A stretch of 64,000 nt of DNA. Origin: Luteibacter sp. OK325. Lineage in GTDB: Bacteria > Pseudomonadota > Gammaproteobacteria > Xanthomonadales > Rhodanobacteraceae. Below are positions 32,846-42,596 of this stretch, piece after piece (positions within the stretch are counted from its first letter, which is position 1; every line of letters starts with the position of its first letter). Both the position numbers and the translations under genes were made by a program. The notes under the pieces were generated by a model. That model searched no databases. It was not told the DNA's origin and saw only the letters and a list, made by a program, of their open reading frames with translations. Location: the NCBI RefSeq assembly GCF_003050935.1, contig NZ_QAOX01000002.1, forward strand, positions 372,001 to 436,000. The letters run 5' to 3'.

Positions 32846-35431
32846 CTAGTTTGTCAGGCCGAGGCGGGCTGCGGCGGCTACTGCTTCGCCTCGGGAACAG
32901 ACGTCGAGTTTCCGCAGGATGGCTGATATGTGGTGCTCGACGGTCTTTTCGGAACGCACGATGCGCTGTGCGATTTCCGCATTCGACAGACCTTTGGCCA
33001 GCAAGCTCATCACGTGGCGCTCGCGTGTGGTCAGGCCAGCGGGGTCGGCTGCGGTCGTGGCCCTGGGGCCCCGAGTCACACCACGTACGCCAGCCTGCCG
33101 CAACTGCGCGCGGCAAAGCTTCACCGTTGCGCAAGCACCGAGGGCCTCGAATATCGCCAGTGCCTCGAGCTTGCTGCCCTCGTCACCGTCCCACAGCGCC
33201 ATGGCGCGCATGAATGGACAACCGAGGCGACGCCAGGCATCGGCAGCCATCGACCAGTCGCCATTCCATTGCATGGCATAGGGATCGTCGCCGTCGCCGT
33301 ATGCTCCCTTCCCCTCGCCGAGCTTCCAGCACCAGAAACTCAGCTCGCTCAGTTCGCGGCGGTCGCCCAGGTGCTCGGCCATCTCGCACGTTTGCCGTAC
33401 CCATGGATCCTTCAGGCACGAATCGCCGCGTAGCCATGCCGCTTCGGCACGTGCTGCCGCGATGGGCGCAAGCCTCTGCAATTCACCCGTATTGCTGGCG
33501 AGTTCGCTTGCTTCGTCGATGATTTCAGTGGCACCGGTATCGCCACGTCGCAGGCGGATACGCGCGAGCACGGCCATCGCGGGGATCCGTGTCACCGGCG
33601 CCACCGCATCGCGGACGATGAGCTGGCTGGCGAGCTTCGCGGCGTCATCCCAGCGTCCCTGCTCGAAGTCCAGCCGGGCTTTCCAGGCCAGCACGTAGTT
33701 CGCCCAGGAATCGAGATCGCGGTCGGCGAAGTACGCGCACGCCTCGCGAATCGTCCGTGCCGCCGAAATATAGTCCCGAGTGGTGACGTCGGTGCTGGTC
33801 AGGTTGGCGTATGCCCGGGCCACATGCTCGCCATAGCCGTGCTCGAGTGCGATGGACAGGCTTCGCTCGAGTAGATCCCTACCCTCGGGTTCACCGTGCG
33901 CGTGCATCGCGGTGCCGACGTTGGTCATCGCGTGGCACAGCACTTCGGTGTCGCCGACGCGTTTGGCCAGTTCCATCGCACGAACGCCCCATGCCACCGC
34001 TTCACCGGTTCGTCCCGCGAGCATGTACAACTGTGATCGATTGCTGAGCGCCCAGGCAAACTCGCTGTCTTCGGACAGCTGCTCCAGCAACGCCACCGCT
34101 TCGTCCGCGTAGACCTCGGCCTCACGGTTGCGCCCGGCAAACCAGTGCAGGCGCGACAGCCAGCGCAAGGTGTGGCCCTCCTGCGTGGCGTCACCCAGAT
34201 CACTCCATATGGCCAGCGCCCTCACGGTGGCGTTCACGGCTTCATCGCCCTGGTCCGTCAGATAGCACTGGTACGAGCGCTGTCCGAGCAACTCCGCCTG
34301 CTCGCGAGGTGGCAACGCCGATGCATGCGCCAGTGCCATGCCGTAGAGTTTTGCCGCTTCGCAGTGCGAGCCATGCGAGATCGCCTCAGCCGCGGCGACC
34401 GGCGCATATTTCAGCACCGCGGTCGTGTCCCCTGCACCGGCGGCGTGATGGACCAGCCGGGCCGTAGGCACATGGCCATCGCCGGATTCAAGGCGGGCCA
34501 GCACACGTGCATGCAGGGCCGCGGCGACGGGTATGGCCAGGGCGTTCTCCATCGACATTCGGGCGAGCTCATGGCGATAGGCATAGCAGCCGTCCGCGAC
34601 GGTGAGCAGTCCCGACGCCAGCGCTGCGCAGATGGTTTCCGCTGACGGCGCGAGGACGGCATCGACCGTGGCTATTTCGACCCGTGCCGGCACGATCGCT
34701 ACCAGATCAAGCAAAGCCCGCACCGACGGTGGCTGTCGCGCGGCACGCGCGAGCACGGCATCACGGACGGTGGGTGGTACGCCTTCGGCCCTCAGGATTT
34801 CGGTGACGAAGAACGGATTCCCACCGGTCGTGGCGAAGATGCCGTCCGCACTACAACCCGATTGCCGCGCCATGCTGGCCACCCCGTCCGAAGACAACGG
34901 CAGCAGCGGCACGCGTATCGCCGCATCCGCCGGCAGGTCACCGAATACCGTGTGCAGCGGATGCCTGTCGCCTATCTCATCGTCGCGATAGGTAAGCAGG
35001 AGCAGTGCGCGCAGCGGTTGAATGCGCCGGGCGAGATATTTCACCAGATCCAGGGTCGCGGTGTCGGCCCAATGCAGGTCTTCGAGAATCAGGAGTGTCG
35101 TGCGACAGGACTGTTGCAGGTCGGTCAGGACGGCGGTGAAAAGCCTCGCGCGAGGGCCGTCCGTGCCAAGCATGGCTTGCACGTCCGCATCGAAGGCGTT
35201 GGCCATGTCGTAGATGGGTCCAAGGGGCCTGGGCGAGAACAGCGCCTCGCAGCTGCCCCAGAGCACGCGATCTCCGTCACCGGTGCGATCGCGCACCAGC
35301 CGCCGGATGAGCGCGGTCTTACCAATGCCGGCCTCGCCGCTGACCAGAACGATATGCCCTGAGCCCTGATCTGCCCGCTCGACCGCATCGTGCAAGCGTT
35401 GCAGGGAGTAATCGCGTTCGATGAGTTCCAC
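32846..35431 (-). CDS. LuxR-type regulator with N-terminal AAA/STAND ATPase (LAL-like)
   Basis: 861 residues. The ATPase domain (about 1-260) has Walker A GEAGIGKT, Walker B LLILEDLHWAD and sensor-like LLLLTYRDDE. The middle (about 350-700) is helical with TPR-like pairs, and the C-terminus (about 795-861) is a LuxR HTH (LTTRERHVMSLLAKGLSNAE, IVRSEKTVEHHISAILRKL). Large ATP-binding LuxR regulators of the MalT/LAL type respond to small sugars or metabolites. It is convergent with the GH31 gene, so a sugar inducer is a plausible guess but not shown. The start at 35431 directly precedes the ATPase domain. Confidence 0.88.
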   Translation of the reverse strand: MELIERDYSLQRLHDAVERADQGSGHIVLVSGEAGIGKTALIRRLVRDRTGDGDRVLWGSCEALFSPRPLGPIYDMANAFDADVQAMLGTDGPRARLFTAVLTDLQQSCRTTLLILEDLHWADTATLDLVKYLARRIQPLRALLLLTYRDDEIGDRHPLHTVFGDLPADAAIRVPLLPLSSDGVASMARQSGCSADGIFATTGGNPFFVTEILRAEGVPPTVRDAVLARAARQPPSVRALLDLVAIVPARVEIATVDAVLAPSAETICAALASGLLTVADGCYAYRHELARMSMENALAIPVAAALHARVLARLESGDGHVPTARLVHHAAGAGDTTAVLKYAPVAAAEAISHGSHCEAAKLYGMALAHASALPPREQAELLGQRSYQCYLTDQGDEAVNATVRALAIWSDLGDATQEGHTLRWLSRLHWFAGRNREAEVYADEAVALLEQLSEDSEFAWALSNRSQLYMLAGRTGEAVAWGVRAMELAKRVGDTEVLCHAMTNVGTAMHAHGEPEGRDLLERSLSIALEHGYGEHVARAYANLTSTDVTTRDYISAARTIREACAYFADRDLDSWANYVLAWKARLDFEQGRWDDAAKLASQLIVRDAVAPVTRIPAMAVLARIRLRRGDTGATEIIDEASELASNTGELQRLAPIAAARAEAAWLRGDSCLKDPWVRQTCEMAEHLGDRRELSELSFWCWKLGEGKGAYGDGDDPYAMQWNGDWSMAADAWRRLGCPFMRAMALWDGDEGSKLEALAIFEALGACATVKLCRAQLRQAGVRGVTRGPRATTAADPAGLTTRERHVMSLLAKGLSNAEIAQRIVRSEKTVEHHISAILRKLDVCSRGEAVAAAARLGLTN

Positions 35432-35519
35432 CGTACAGACTCCTCGAAACCCGCCCTATTCTCGCACCGGGCGGGTTCCAAGCGAGTGAACCGACGTGCC
35501 GCAGTTGAAGCTTTTCGCC

Positions 35520-35873
35520 TCAGGCGGCGATGTACCTGAAAGGAAGCCAGGGCGTGCGCAGGTGGGAGCGAGCGGCCGACTCGACGCCTGAATGCCCGGT
35601 GCCTAAGTAGAAGTACGGATCGAGCACGGACACTTCGGTGACGGTGTCGACGGGCAGCTTGTTTCGATGCCCTACCTCGCGGATGGCTTCCGGATTGGGG
35701 GCGTCATAGACGCAGAACGTGCGGGTCCGATCCAGGCTCACATACGAGTGCACCCAGGTGACACCCTCTTCAGCGTTGGTGTTGACGATCTTCCGGCAGA
35801 GGCGATCACCGGCCTCGTTGGTGGGCAGATCAAGCTTGTCGGGAAAGGTTCGTTCGACGATATAGCGAGGCAT
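35520..35873 (-). CDS. DUF4242 (SCO4226-like nickel-binding) small protein
   Basis: 117 residues from the ATG at 35873, which has AAGGAG 7-8 nt upstream; the longer frame adds ten shadow residues. The start MPRYIVERTFPDKLDLP and VTWVHSYVSLDRTRTFCVYD, PNPEAIREVGHRNKLPVD and SVLDPYFYLG match the ferredoxin-like DUF4242 family, of which Streptomyces SCO4226 binds nickel. No enzymatic role is known. It is divergent from a GlxA-type AraC regulator across about 277 bp. The last 20 residues are beyond the usual family end. Confidence 0.75.
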   Translation of the reverse strand: MPRYIVERTFPDKLDLPTNEAGDRLCRKIVNTNAEEGVTWVHSYVSLDRTRTFCVYDAPNPEAIREVGHRNKLPVDTVTEVSVLDPYFYLGTGHSGVESAARSHLRTPWLPFRYIAA

Positions 35874-36150
35874 GTGCGTGCTCCTTGGCGGAATACAACT
35901 CAAGGCCGAGCTGCGACACCAGACTACGAAGACGCACCTTGCTCAACATCGGGGATTTCCCCCAGATTGCGCCAAGGGGGCCCTCGGTTTGGGCTGTGGA
36001 CGCCGCCATGGGGGCATAGTGGGGGAATGCGAAGGATTCGAGATAGGTCTTGTAAATCATTGATTAATAAATACACGTTAGCCGTGTTCAAGGTGGGAAA
36101 TTGACGTGCCTCGGGAGTTCCGCCACCTTCTCGCCACTGGAGCAAATCAC

Positions 36151-37098
36151 GTGACGGCCCCCATGCGACGCGAGATCGCCATCATTGTTTTCCCCGGGTT
36201 TCAGCTGCTGGATGCCGCCGGCCCGATCGCCGTGTTCGAGATGGCGGAGCGCTTCCGGCCGGACAGCTACACCATCGACGTACTGGCCCCAGGAGGCGGC
36301 ATCGTGCCCAGTTCGTCGGGCGTATGCCTGGCCGCTGCACCGATCGATCAGAGGCGCTTCGACACGGTGATCGTATCGGGCGGCAATCTGGCGCAGGTCG
36401 AAGCGGGCCAGGCGGACATCAGCGCCCTGCTCGGTGGCGACGCGTGGCGCCGGGCAGCGGGGGTCTGTTCCGGAGCGTTCTTCCTCGCGGACGCCGGGCT
36501 GCTCGATGGACGGCTCGCCACCACCCACTGGGCCGCGGCCGAGCGCTTCCGGCTGCGTTACCCAGGCGTGCGGCTCGACGCTGACCGCATGTTTGTCAGG
36601 GATGGCAACCTGTGGACTTCGGCCGGCATCTCCGCAGGCATCGACCTTGCGTTAGCGCTCGTCGAAGACGACCTCGGTCCTGCCATCGCACGACGCACGG
36701 CTCAACAGCTTGTCGTGCACCAACGGCGGCATGGTGGACAGTCGCAGTACTCGGTCCTTGTGGAGCAAGGCGGTAAAACCGGGCGTTTCTGCGACCTGAT
36801 CGGATGGATGCGTACGCGTCTTGCCGAACCGATGACGGTCGAACGGCTGGCTGAGCGCGCGGCCATGAGTCCGCGCAACTTTGCGCGCGCCTTCGTCGGC
36901 GAGATCGGCGCGACGCCGGCAAAGGTTGTCGAAGGCCTGCGGCTCGAAGCTGCCCGCATCGCGATCGAGACCAGTCATCTCAACCTGGACCACATTGCCG
37001 TGTCGACGGGGTTTGGCGATTCGAATCGAATGCGCCGCGCCTTCGTCCGTTCGTTCGGCATGTCGCCGCAGTCCCTGCGTCGAAGCGCGAGTGCCTGA
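36151..37098 (+). CDS. GlxA-type AraC regulator with DJ-1/PfpI-like N-terminal domain
   Basis: 315 residues from the GTG at 36151, which has TGGAGC about 8 nt upstream; GTG at 36106 or ATG at 36163 are alternatives. Residues about 8-175 form the class I glutamine amidotransferase-like (DJ-1/PfpI) sensor domain, with the nucleophile-elbow Cys in AGVCSGAFFLADAGLL and THWAA. Residues about 215-310 are the AraC DNA-binding domain (MTVERLAERAAMSPRNFARA, LDHIAVSTGFGDSNRMRRAF). GlxA-type regulators sense small metabolites such as amines or arginine derivatives. Targets are not evident; DUF4242 (divergent) and the VOC gene (downstream) are candidates. Confidence 0.87.
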   Translation: MTAPMRREIAIIVFPGFQLLDAAGPIAVFEMAERFRPDSYTIDVLAPGGGIVPSSSGVCLAAAPIDQRRFDTVIVSGGNLAQVEAGQADISALLGGDAWRRAAGVCSGAFFLADAGLLDGRLATTHWAAAERFRLRYPGVRLDADRMFVRDGNLWTSAGISAGIDLALALVEDDLGPAIARRTAQQLVVHQRRHGGQSQYSVLVEQGGKTGRFCDLIGWMRTRLAEPMTVERLAERAAMSPRNFARAFVGEIGATPAKVVEGLRLEAARIAIETSHLNLDHIAVSTGFGDSNRMRRAFVRSFGMSPQSLRRSASA

Positions 37099-37193
37099 CC
37101 GGCGCTGGCTGTTTTCGCACGGAAATTGTCCTTGCGGATAGTGGCCTGCGCGCCCTAAAAAACAGCCATCAACAGCACGCCCTGGAGTACGTG

Positions 37194-38195
37194 ATGCGCC
37201 TGACTCTCTTCGCTTCGGCATGCCTACTGTGTCTGGGTACCGTGCAGGCCTCGACACCTGCAGCGGGTCCGGCACCGACACCGGCAGCCTCCCCCACCCG
37301 GCTCGACCACGTCCTGCTCTGGGGCCGGGGAATCGACGAGGCCACCTCGGTCATGGCGGTCAAGCTCGGCTTCCAGGTCCGGCCGGGACGCAATCCCGGC
37401 GGGGTGGCAAACCGCTATATCCGCTTCTCGGATACCAGCTTCATCGAACTGCTCGGCATCACCCGCGCGGATCCCGAGTTCGACCCGGGCATGAAGGAAG
37501 ATCAGATCGCCTTGAAGGGCCGGCCCGGCGCGCGCACGTTCGGCTTCCGCTCCTCGTCGGTCGATGCGATCCATAGCTCGCTGCAGGCGCTGCACTACGC
37601 CGTCACGCCGTTCTTCTCCGGCCCCGATAGCTCGAAGCCTGGCTGGCGCCTGTTCGCGTTCGACAAAGCCCCCCTGTCCAGCAACACCTTCTTCATCGAC
37701 TACATGGCCGGCTACGCACCCGACCAGTTCGATCCCGTCAATACCGACGACTATCGCGTGACGCGCGAGCACCCCAACGGCGCACGCGCGCTCTCGTCGA
37801 TATGGCTGGTCTCGGGCGATGCCGATGCGGATCGCCGGCAGCTCGAAAAGATGGGTTTCGGCCATGCCGTGCCGGTGGAATTACCGGCGGTGGGCGCAAA
37901 GGGATTCTGCATACCGGTCGGTCCGACGGCGCTGTTGGCACTTCAGCCGGACGGCGCGGGTCTGGCCGAGCAGACCATGGCGAGCGGCGGCCCTCGCGTT
38001 CTTGGTGTGAGTTTCGGGGTGGCTGACCTGGGGCGGGCTCAGCGGTGGGTCGAGCGCGGCTACGAGCGCAAGTTGGCGACGTATCGAGGGCCGTGGGGCG
38101 AGTCCTTCCTTGCCCCTACGCAGGACGACCTTGGGCTTTCCATCGAATTCCACGCGATGCAGCAGGGTGCCGCGACCTGTTCGGCCGCTAACTGA
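37194..38195 (+). CDS. Exported VOC/glyoxalase-like-domain protein
   Basis: 333 residues from the ATG at 37194, with GGAG 6 nt upstream. A signal peptide (MRLTLFASACLLCLGTVQAS) is followed by a low-complexity Pro/Ala segment and a double glyoxalase-like region starting at RLDHVLLWGRGIDEA. The first metal-ligand-like His of the VOC fold is present (LDHV). The layout matches the glyoxalase-like domain family PF13468, whose members are mostly uncharacterised. Export is unusual for VOC enzymes and suggests a periplasmic ligand. It follows the GlxA-type regulator by 95 bp on the same strand. Confidence 0.7.
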   Translation: MRLTLFASACLLCLGTVQASTPAAGPAPTPAASPTRLDHVLLWGRGIDEATSVMAVKLGFQVRPGRNPGGVANRYIRFSDTSFIELLGITRADPEFDPGMKEDQIALKGRPGARTFGFRSSSVDAIHSSLQALHYAVTPFFSGPDSSKPGWRLFAFDKAPLSSNTFFIDYMAGYAPDQFDPVNTDDYRVTREHPNGARALSSIWLVSGDADADRRQLEKMGFGHAVPVELPAVGAKGFCIPVGPTALLALQPDGAGLAEQTMASGGPRVLGVSFGVADLGRAQRWVERGYERKLATYRGPWGESFLAPTQDDLGLSIEFHAMQQGAATCSAAN

Positions 38196-38206
38196 CCTCT
38201 CTGGAG

Positions 38207-38241
38207 CAAGGTCTCAGCTCTTTTTCAGAAAGCAGACCTTG
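38207..38241. terminator. Hairpin after the VOC gene
   Basis: CAAGGTCT at 38207-38214 and AGACCTTG at 38234-38241 form a perfect 8-bp stem with a 19-nt loop containing a T-run, just after the stop of the VOC gene and before the convergent AraC gene. Confidence 0.4.
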
Positions 38242-38349
38242 AGCACAAGACCCTTGATCTTGTCCGAGCTCCCTTCGATGTGCTCTGTTCGGTAACTCCA
38301 AATAGTAACCGCGAAAGTACGGTGGCAACCCTCAGAAGCAGCTCGCAAG

Positions 38350-39324
38350 CTACTCGTCAGATCGAGTTGATATCGCGCCGGCTGTAAACTGCCGACGCCA
38401 CGCCCCCGGCGTCATCCCGATCCGCTCCGTGAACACCCGCCGGAACGCCGAGACGGATTGATACCCTACCGCTTCGGCAACCACTTCCGTGGCCCGACCG
38501 GGGTTCTTCAGGTCGTTGGCGGCAAGGCTCATCCTGATGTCCTGCAGGAACTCGCTGGCCGAGCGTCCGAGCCCCTCCTGGAACCGTCGCATGAACGTGG
38601 CCCGGGACATGTGGGTCAAAGCGGCGAGTTCGGGCAACGTCCACGCGCGTGCGGGATCACTGAACATCGCTGAGATAGCCGGCGCAAGTCGCGGATGCGC
38701 AGCCAACGACAGAAGTCCGGCAGGCGGTGCGTCTGCTTCGCTCGACGCACGCAGCGCCAAGGCAAATAGCGCCGACGACAGCGAGTTCAACAGCGCGTAA
38801 CCGCCGAGCCCTTCATCGGCACTCTCCTCGCGCATGAGCGAGACGAGTCGGCTCAACCGGTTCGCGGCAGGTAGCTCATCGTGGCTCCCGGATTTCCTTG
38901 CGCGGATGACCAGGGTCGGCGGCAGATAGTGTCGAAGCCATCGATCGTGTGGCGGTGCGATAACGAAGCGCCCGCACAACATTTCCAGAGGCTCGCCCTC
39001 CCCTTCGTTCTCGCTGAGCAGCACGTTCAGCGCCTCACGCTCATGCACCGGGCCCGGTGGCAGACCACTGACGTCGCGCAAGACATGAGCTCCGCCCTGG
39101 ACCATCAACAGGATATCTCCCGCCGCCAGCGTCGTCGGCTTCCCGCCGGGTGGAGGCTCGAGGACAGCGGTGCCCCGAATCACCAGGTGGTAGGGCATCT
39201 CGCCTGGTGGCGAGTCGATGTAGGTGATGTTCCAGGGTGCGCCGTACAAGCAGCGGATCTCCAGCCGTCCCGTCACGGACACCGTGGCCAGGAATCGGCT
39301 GAGCCAGTCGATATCGTGAGACAT
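38350..39324 (-). CDS. AraC-family regulator with cupin N-terminus
   Basis: 324 residues from the ATG at 39324 (GAGG 5-6 nt upstream); the 53 residues ahead of it in the longer frame overlap the opposite gene's promoter and are not conserved-looking. The N-terminal half is a cupin sensor (PYHLVIRGTAVLEPPPGG, LAAGDILLMVQGGAHVLRD) of the Cupin_6 type, and the C-terminal 100 residues are an AraC DNA-binding domain (WTLPELAALTHMSRATFMRR, EVVAEAVGYQSVSAFRRVF). Divergent from the carboxymuconolactone decarboxylase-like gene 112 bp away, which is the typical target arrangement for this subfamily. Confidence 0.88.
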   Translation of the reverse strand: MSHDIDWLSRFLATVSVTGRLEIRCLYGAPWNITYIDSPPGEMPYHLVIRGTAVLEPPPGGKPTTLAAGDILLMVQGGAHVLRDVSGLPPGPVHEREALNVLLSENEGEGEPLEMLCGRFVIAPPHDRWLRHYLPPTLVIRARKSGSHDELPAANRLSRLVSLMREESADEGLGGYALLNSLSSALFALALRASSEADAPPAGLLSLAAHPRLAPAISAMFSDPARAWTLPELAALTHMSRATFMRRFQEGLGRSASEFLQDIRMSLAANDLKNPGRATEVVAEAVGYQSVSAFRRVFTERIGMTPGAWRRQFTAGAISTRSDE

Positions 39325-39436
39325 AGAAACCTCGTGATCCTTTTGAGCAGCATAAAGCACATATCGGGGCTCGTCGATGTCAGGCCGGAAGCACAGAATC
39401 CTCCCATCCCAACCACCTCCAGCAAGGAGCCACGCC

Positions 39437-39976
39437 ATGAGCCGTATCAGTATCCCCGCCATCGACACCGCCACCGGTGCCACCGCCGACGTCTACAACC
39501 AGGTCCGCAAATTGACCGGCGGACAGGTTCCCAATCTCTTTGCGGCCGTGGGCCACCTCGCTCCGGCGACGCTTGCCGCCTATCTCAACGCCGAGGCCGC
39601 CTTGGCCGCCGCGGGGCTGGGCAAGAAGGATCTCGAAACAATCAAGCTGTTGGTGAGTGCGCAGACGGGCTGTGATTACTGTGTAGCGGCACACACCATG
39701 CTGGGGAAGATGACTGGCTTGTCGGCCGACGAAGCGCGGGCTATCAGGCACATGGAGCCGACCGGCAACGACAAGCGCGACGCGCTCATTCGTTTCGTCC
39801 TCAAGATCATGCGGGAGAGCGGCACGGTCCCGGCCGATGCCGTCGCCGATATCCGGGCTGCCGGGTATTCGGATGCACAGCTGGTGGCGATCTCACTGGC
39901 CATCGCATTGACGGTGTTCACCAACACATTCAACCGCATCAATGACACGGATGTGGACTTCCCCGCAGTCGACTGA
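39437..39976 (+). CDS. Carboxymuconolactone decarboxylase/AhpD-family protein
   Basis: 179 residues from the ATG at 39437 with AAGGAG 8 nt upstream. The AhpD-like active-site motif is intact as CDYCVAAH (Cys-x-x-Cys-x3-His, residues about 79-86). Such all-helical proteins are thiol-dependent peroxidases or peroxidase reductants rather than true lactone decarboxylases. It is divergent from, and probably controlled by, the cupin-AraC regulator. A second family member occurs at 42144-42596. Confidence 0.85.
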   Translation: MSRISIPAIDTATGATADVYNQVRKLTGGQVPNLFAAVGHLAPATLAAYLNAEAALAAAGLGKKDLETIKLLVSAQTGCDYCVAAHTMLGKMTGLSADEARAIRHMEPTGNDKRDALIRFVLKIMRESGTVPADAVADIRAAGYSDAQLVAISLAIALTVFTNTFNRINDTDVDFPAVD

Positions 39977-40097
39977 ACGGTGCGGAATCTGCGGACGGCT
40001 AAAGCGTCATGTCACGCCCTGCTTCGTATTAAATTATTCATTTGAACGATAGCGGGGCAGTGGCTACCTTTGCCCGGTGACTACCCAGGGGTTCCGC

Positions 40098-41804
40098 ATG
40101 GCCACACCCGCTACCGCTCGGCCATCTTCTGCATCCGGCCGGCGCTTTCCAGCCGGAAGGCTCGCCACAGGCGTGGCCATGCTCAGCGCAGTCCTCGGTG
40201 CAAGCGCTCCATTCCATGCATTCGCCCAGGCCGCCGAAGCGCGTTTCCACGACGCACCACCGTCGACCGATACTGTGCGTAACCCGTTCGCGACCCAGGC
40301 AAACGGCATCGATGCGGGCAAGGCATCGTATGCCGCGCATTGCGCGGCTTGTCACGGTGCGTCGGCACAAGGCAACGGCAACGTGCCGCCACTGGCGAGT
40401 AGCAAGGTGAAGGGCGCATCTCCCGGTGCTCTTTTCTGGTTCATCAGCAAGGGGAACGTCAACGGCGGCATGCCTGCCTGGAACGCCCTGCCCGAGCAAG
40501 AGCGCTGGAACCTGGTGAGCTTTGCGCAGTCGCTCGACGCGACCGCAAACAGGCCGGTTGCCCCCGTCGCAACCGCCCCTGACGTGCCTGGCCATTGGCC
40601 GGCGCCGAAGGCACCGTTCACCGATTTCCGTTACGAATCACCTGGGACCACCCGCAAGATCAGCGTGACCGACCTGCCCGCGCCCTTTGCCACCGAATCT
40701 GCAGGCAACTCCCCGCAGCTGGTGCAACGTCCATCCGACGCATGGCCCAAGGCGCCCCCGGGGTTCAAGGTGGAATTGTTTGCCAACGGACTCGATAACC
40801 CACGATTGCTGCGCACGGCCCCCAATGGTGATGTCTTCGTTGCCGAGACGCGCGCTGGGCGTATCACGATGTTCCGCGGCATTACCGCGGACGGCCATCC
40901 AAAGGAAACGCACGTTTTCGCCAGTGGCCTCAACAAGCCGTTCGGCATCGCTTTCTACCCGGCCGGCCCGAGCCCGAAATGGGTCTATATCGGCAATACC
41001 GACGAGGTAGTGCGCTTTTCCTATAAGGACGGCGACCTGCAGGCGACAGCCAAGCCCGAGCACATCGTCGATCTGCCGGCGGGTGGACACTCTACGCGCG
41101 ACGTGGGTTTCTCGCCCGACGACAAGCGCATGTACGTATCGGTCGGTTCGGCTTCCAACGTCGATGATCCGGACACCACGCCGGCAGAGAAGCTCCGCGC
41201 AGATATCCTGGTGCTTCGTCCCGACGGCTCGGACATGCACGTCTATGCGTCCGGCATACGCAATGCCGTCGGCCTTGCCATCGATCCGAAGACCGGCGAT
41301 CTGTGGTGCTCCGTGAATGAGCGCGACGGACTCGGCGACAACCTCGTGCCCGACTACATCACGCATGTGCAGGAAGGCGGGTTCTACGGTTGGCCGTGGT
41401 GGTACATCGGCGCCCACCAGGACCCACGCCACGCAGGCAAGCATCCGGAGCTGGCGAGCAAGACCATCGTGCCGGACGTGCTGCTCAATCCGCACAATGC
41501 CTCGCTGCAACTGATGTTCTACACCGGCGACCAGTTTCCCGCCGAGTATCGCAATGACATCTTCGCGGCGGAGCACGGGTCCTGGAATCGATCGGCACGC
41601 GGCGGATACGAAGTGATTCGTGTGCCACGCCATGGCGGCAATCGGGCCACCGGCGAGTACCAGGACTTCCTCACCGGCTTTGTGCTGCCCAACGGGCAGG
41701 TGTGGGGTCGGCCTGTCGGGGTGACCGCCGCGGGCGACGGCTCCCTGCTCGTGAGTGACGACGGTTCGAACAGCATCTGGCGCGTGAGCTATAAGAAGCC
41801 GTGA
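40098..41804 (+). CDS. Exported cytochrome c-PQQ-type sugar (sorbosone-like) dehydrogenase fusion
   Basis: 568 residues from the ATG at 40098 (AGGGG 6 nt upstream; GTG at 40077 is an alternative). After a signal peptide (RLATGVAMLSAVLGASAPFH, cut near AFAQA) comes a cytochrome c domain (about 55-150) with heme motif CAACH and the distal Met in GGMPAW. The rest (about 215-565) is a glucose/sorbosone dehydrogenase-type beta-propeller (PPGFKVELFANGLDNPRLLR, GLNKPFGIAFYP, LVPDYITHVQEGGFYGWPWW). Aldose or sugar-aldehyde oxidation in the periplasm with direct electron transfer to the attached heme is expected. PQQ use is inferred from the family. Confidence 0.9.
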   Translation: MATPATARPSSASGRRFPAGRLATGVAMLSAVLGASAPFHAFAQAAEARFHDAPPSTDTVRNPFATQANGIDAGKASYAAHCAACHGASAQGNGNVPPLASSKVKGASPGALFWFISKGNVNGGMPAWNALPEQERWNLVSFAQSLDATANRPVAPVATAPDVPGHWPAPKAPFTDFRYESPGTTRKISVTDLPAPFATESAGNSPQLVQRPSDAWPKAPPGFKVELFANGLDNPRLLRTAPNGDVFVAETRAGRITMFRGITADGHPKETHVFASGLNKPFGIAFYPAGPSPKWVYIGNTDEVVRFSYKDGDLQATAKPEHIVDLPAGGHSTRDVGFSPDDKRMYVSVGSASNVDDPDTTPAEKLRADILVLRPDGSDMHVYASGIRNAVGLAIDPKTGDLWCSVNERDGLGDNLVPDYITHVQEGGFYGWPWWYIGAHQDPRHAGKHPELASKTIVPDVLLNPHNASLQLMFYTGDQFPAEYRNDIFAAEHGSWNRSARGGYEVIRVPRHGGNRATGEYQDFLTGFVLPNGQVWGRPVGVTAAGDGSLLVSDDGSNSIWRVSYKKP

Positions 41805-41811
41805 GACAGCG

Positions 41812-42132
41812 TTAGCCAGCCGACACCATCTTCAGGCCGATAACACCGCCCAGAATAAGTGCGATACAAAGCAGCCGCATGGGTGCCGCCGAATCGCCGA
41901 GGAAAGCGACGCCGATGATTGCCGTACCCGCCGCACCGATGCCCGTCCACACCGCATAGCCGGTTCCCACCGGCAGCGTGCGCAGCGAGATCGAAAGAAG
42001 AACGACGCTCGACAACCCGGTCACTACCGTAAGCACGGCGGGCAACCACCGGGTAAAACCGACCGAAGACTTCAGGAAGAAAGCAAAGGCGATTTCCAGC
42101 ACGCCTGCCAGTCCGAGCAAGGTCCAGGCCAT
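41812..42132 (-). CDS. sugE: SugE/Gdx-type small multidrug resistance transporter
   Basis: 106 residues with four membrane helices, normal for SMR proteins. The essential Glu in helix 1 is present (GLAGVLEIAFAFFLK) and the subtype signature LPVGTGYAVWTGIGAAGTA marks the SugE/Gdx branch, which exports guanidinium ions rather than broad drugs. Only one subunit gene is present, consistent with a dual-topology homodimer. It follows the AhpD-like gene by 11 bp, so they are cotranscribed. I saw no guanidine riboswitch in front of that operon. Confidence 0.88.
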   Translation of the reverse strand: MAWTLLGLAGVLEIAFAFFLKSSVGFTRWLPAVLTVVTGLSSVVLLSISLRTLPVGTGYAVWTGIGAAGTAIIGVAFLGDSAAPMRLLCIALILGGVIGLKMVSAG

Positions 42133-42143
42133 ATCGGCGGTCC

Positions 42144-42596
42144 TCAGAAGTTCTTGGCAGCGGGTGTCGACCGGAAGGCGACCCCGAACCGGTTGAAGGC
42201 ATTCATAAGGCCGATCGCATAGGTCAGGTCGGCAAGCTCCGCCGCATTGAACTCGCCGGCCACGGCTTCATAGTCGGCGTCGGGCACACCGTTGGCCGAC
42301 ACGTTGGTCACCGTTTCAGCCCAGGCGAGCGCCTTCTTCTCGCGGACACTGAACACGTTACCGGCGTCGTGCCATACCGGCACCAGGACGAGCTTTTCCA
42401 CCTCGATGCCGGACTTGAGCAGGTCACGCGTATGCATGTCGATGCAGAACGCGCAGCCGTTGATCTGCGACACGCGCAGGTAGACCAGGTCGATAAGTGC
42501 CTTGGGCAGGCTGCCCTTGAGGAGAGTGACGTATACACCACCGAACGCCTTGTAACCTTCTGGGGATGCTTTGGAATAGTCGATGCGCTGAGTCAT
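42144..42596 (-). CDS. AhpD-like alkylhydroperoxidase (carboxymuconolactone decarboxylase family)
   Basis: 150 residues, all-helical, with the redox motif CAFCIDMH (Cys-x-x-Cys-x3-His, about residues 48-55) and the following TRDLLKSGIEVEKL helix typical of AhpD-like proteins annotated as alkylhydroperoxidases. It probably reduces organic peroxides or acts as their electron relay. First gene of a two-gene unit with sugE; the MocR-type regulator lies upstream on the same strand, 82 bp away. Confidence 0.87.
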   Translation of the reverse strand: MTQRIDYSKASPEGYKAFGGVYVTLLKGSLPKALIDLVYLRVSQINGCAFCIDMHTRDLLKSGIEVEKLVLVPVWHDAGNVFSVREKKALAWAETVTNVSANGVPDADYEAVAGEFNAAELADLTYAIGLMNAFNRFGVAFRSTPAAKNF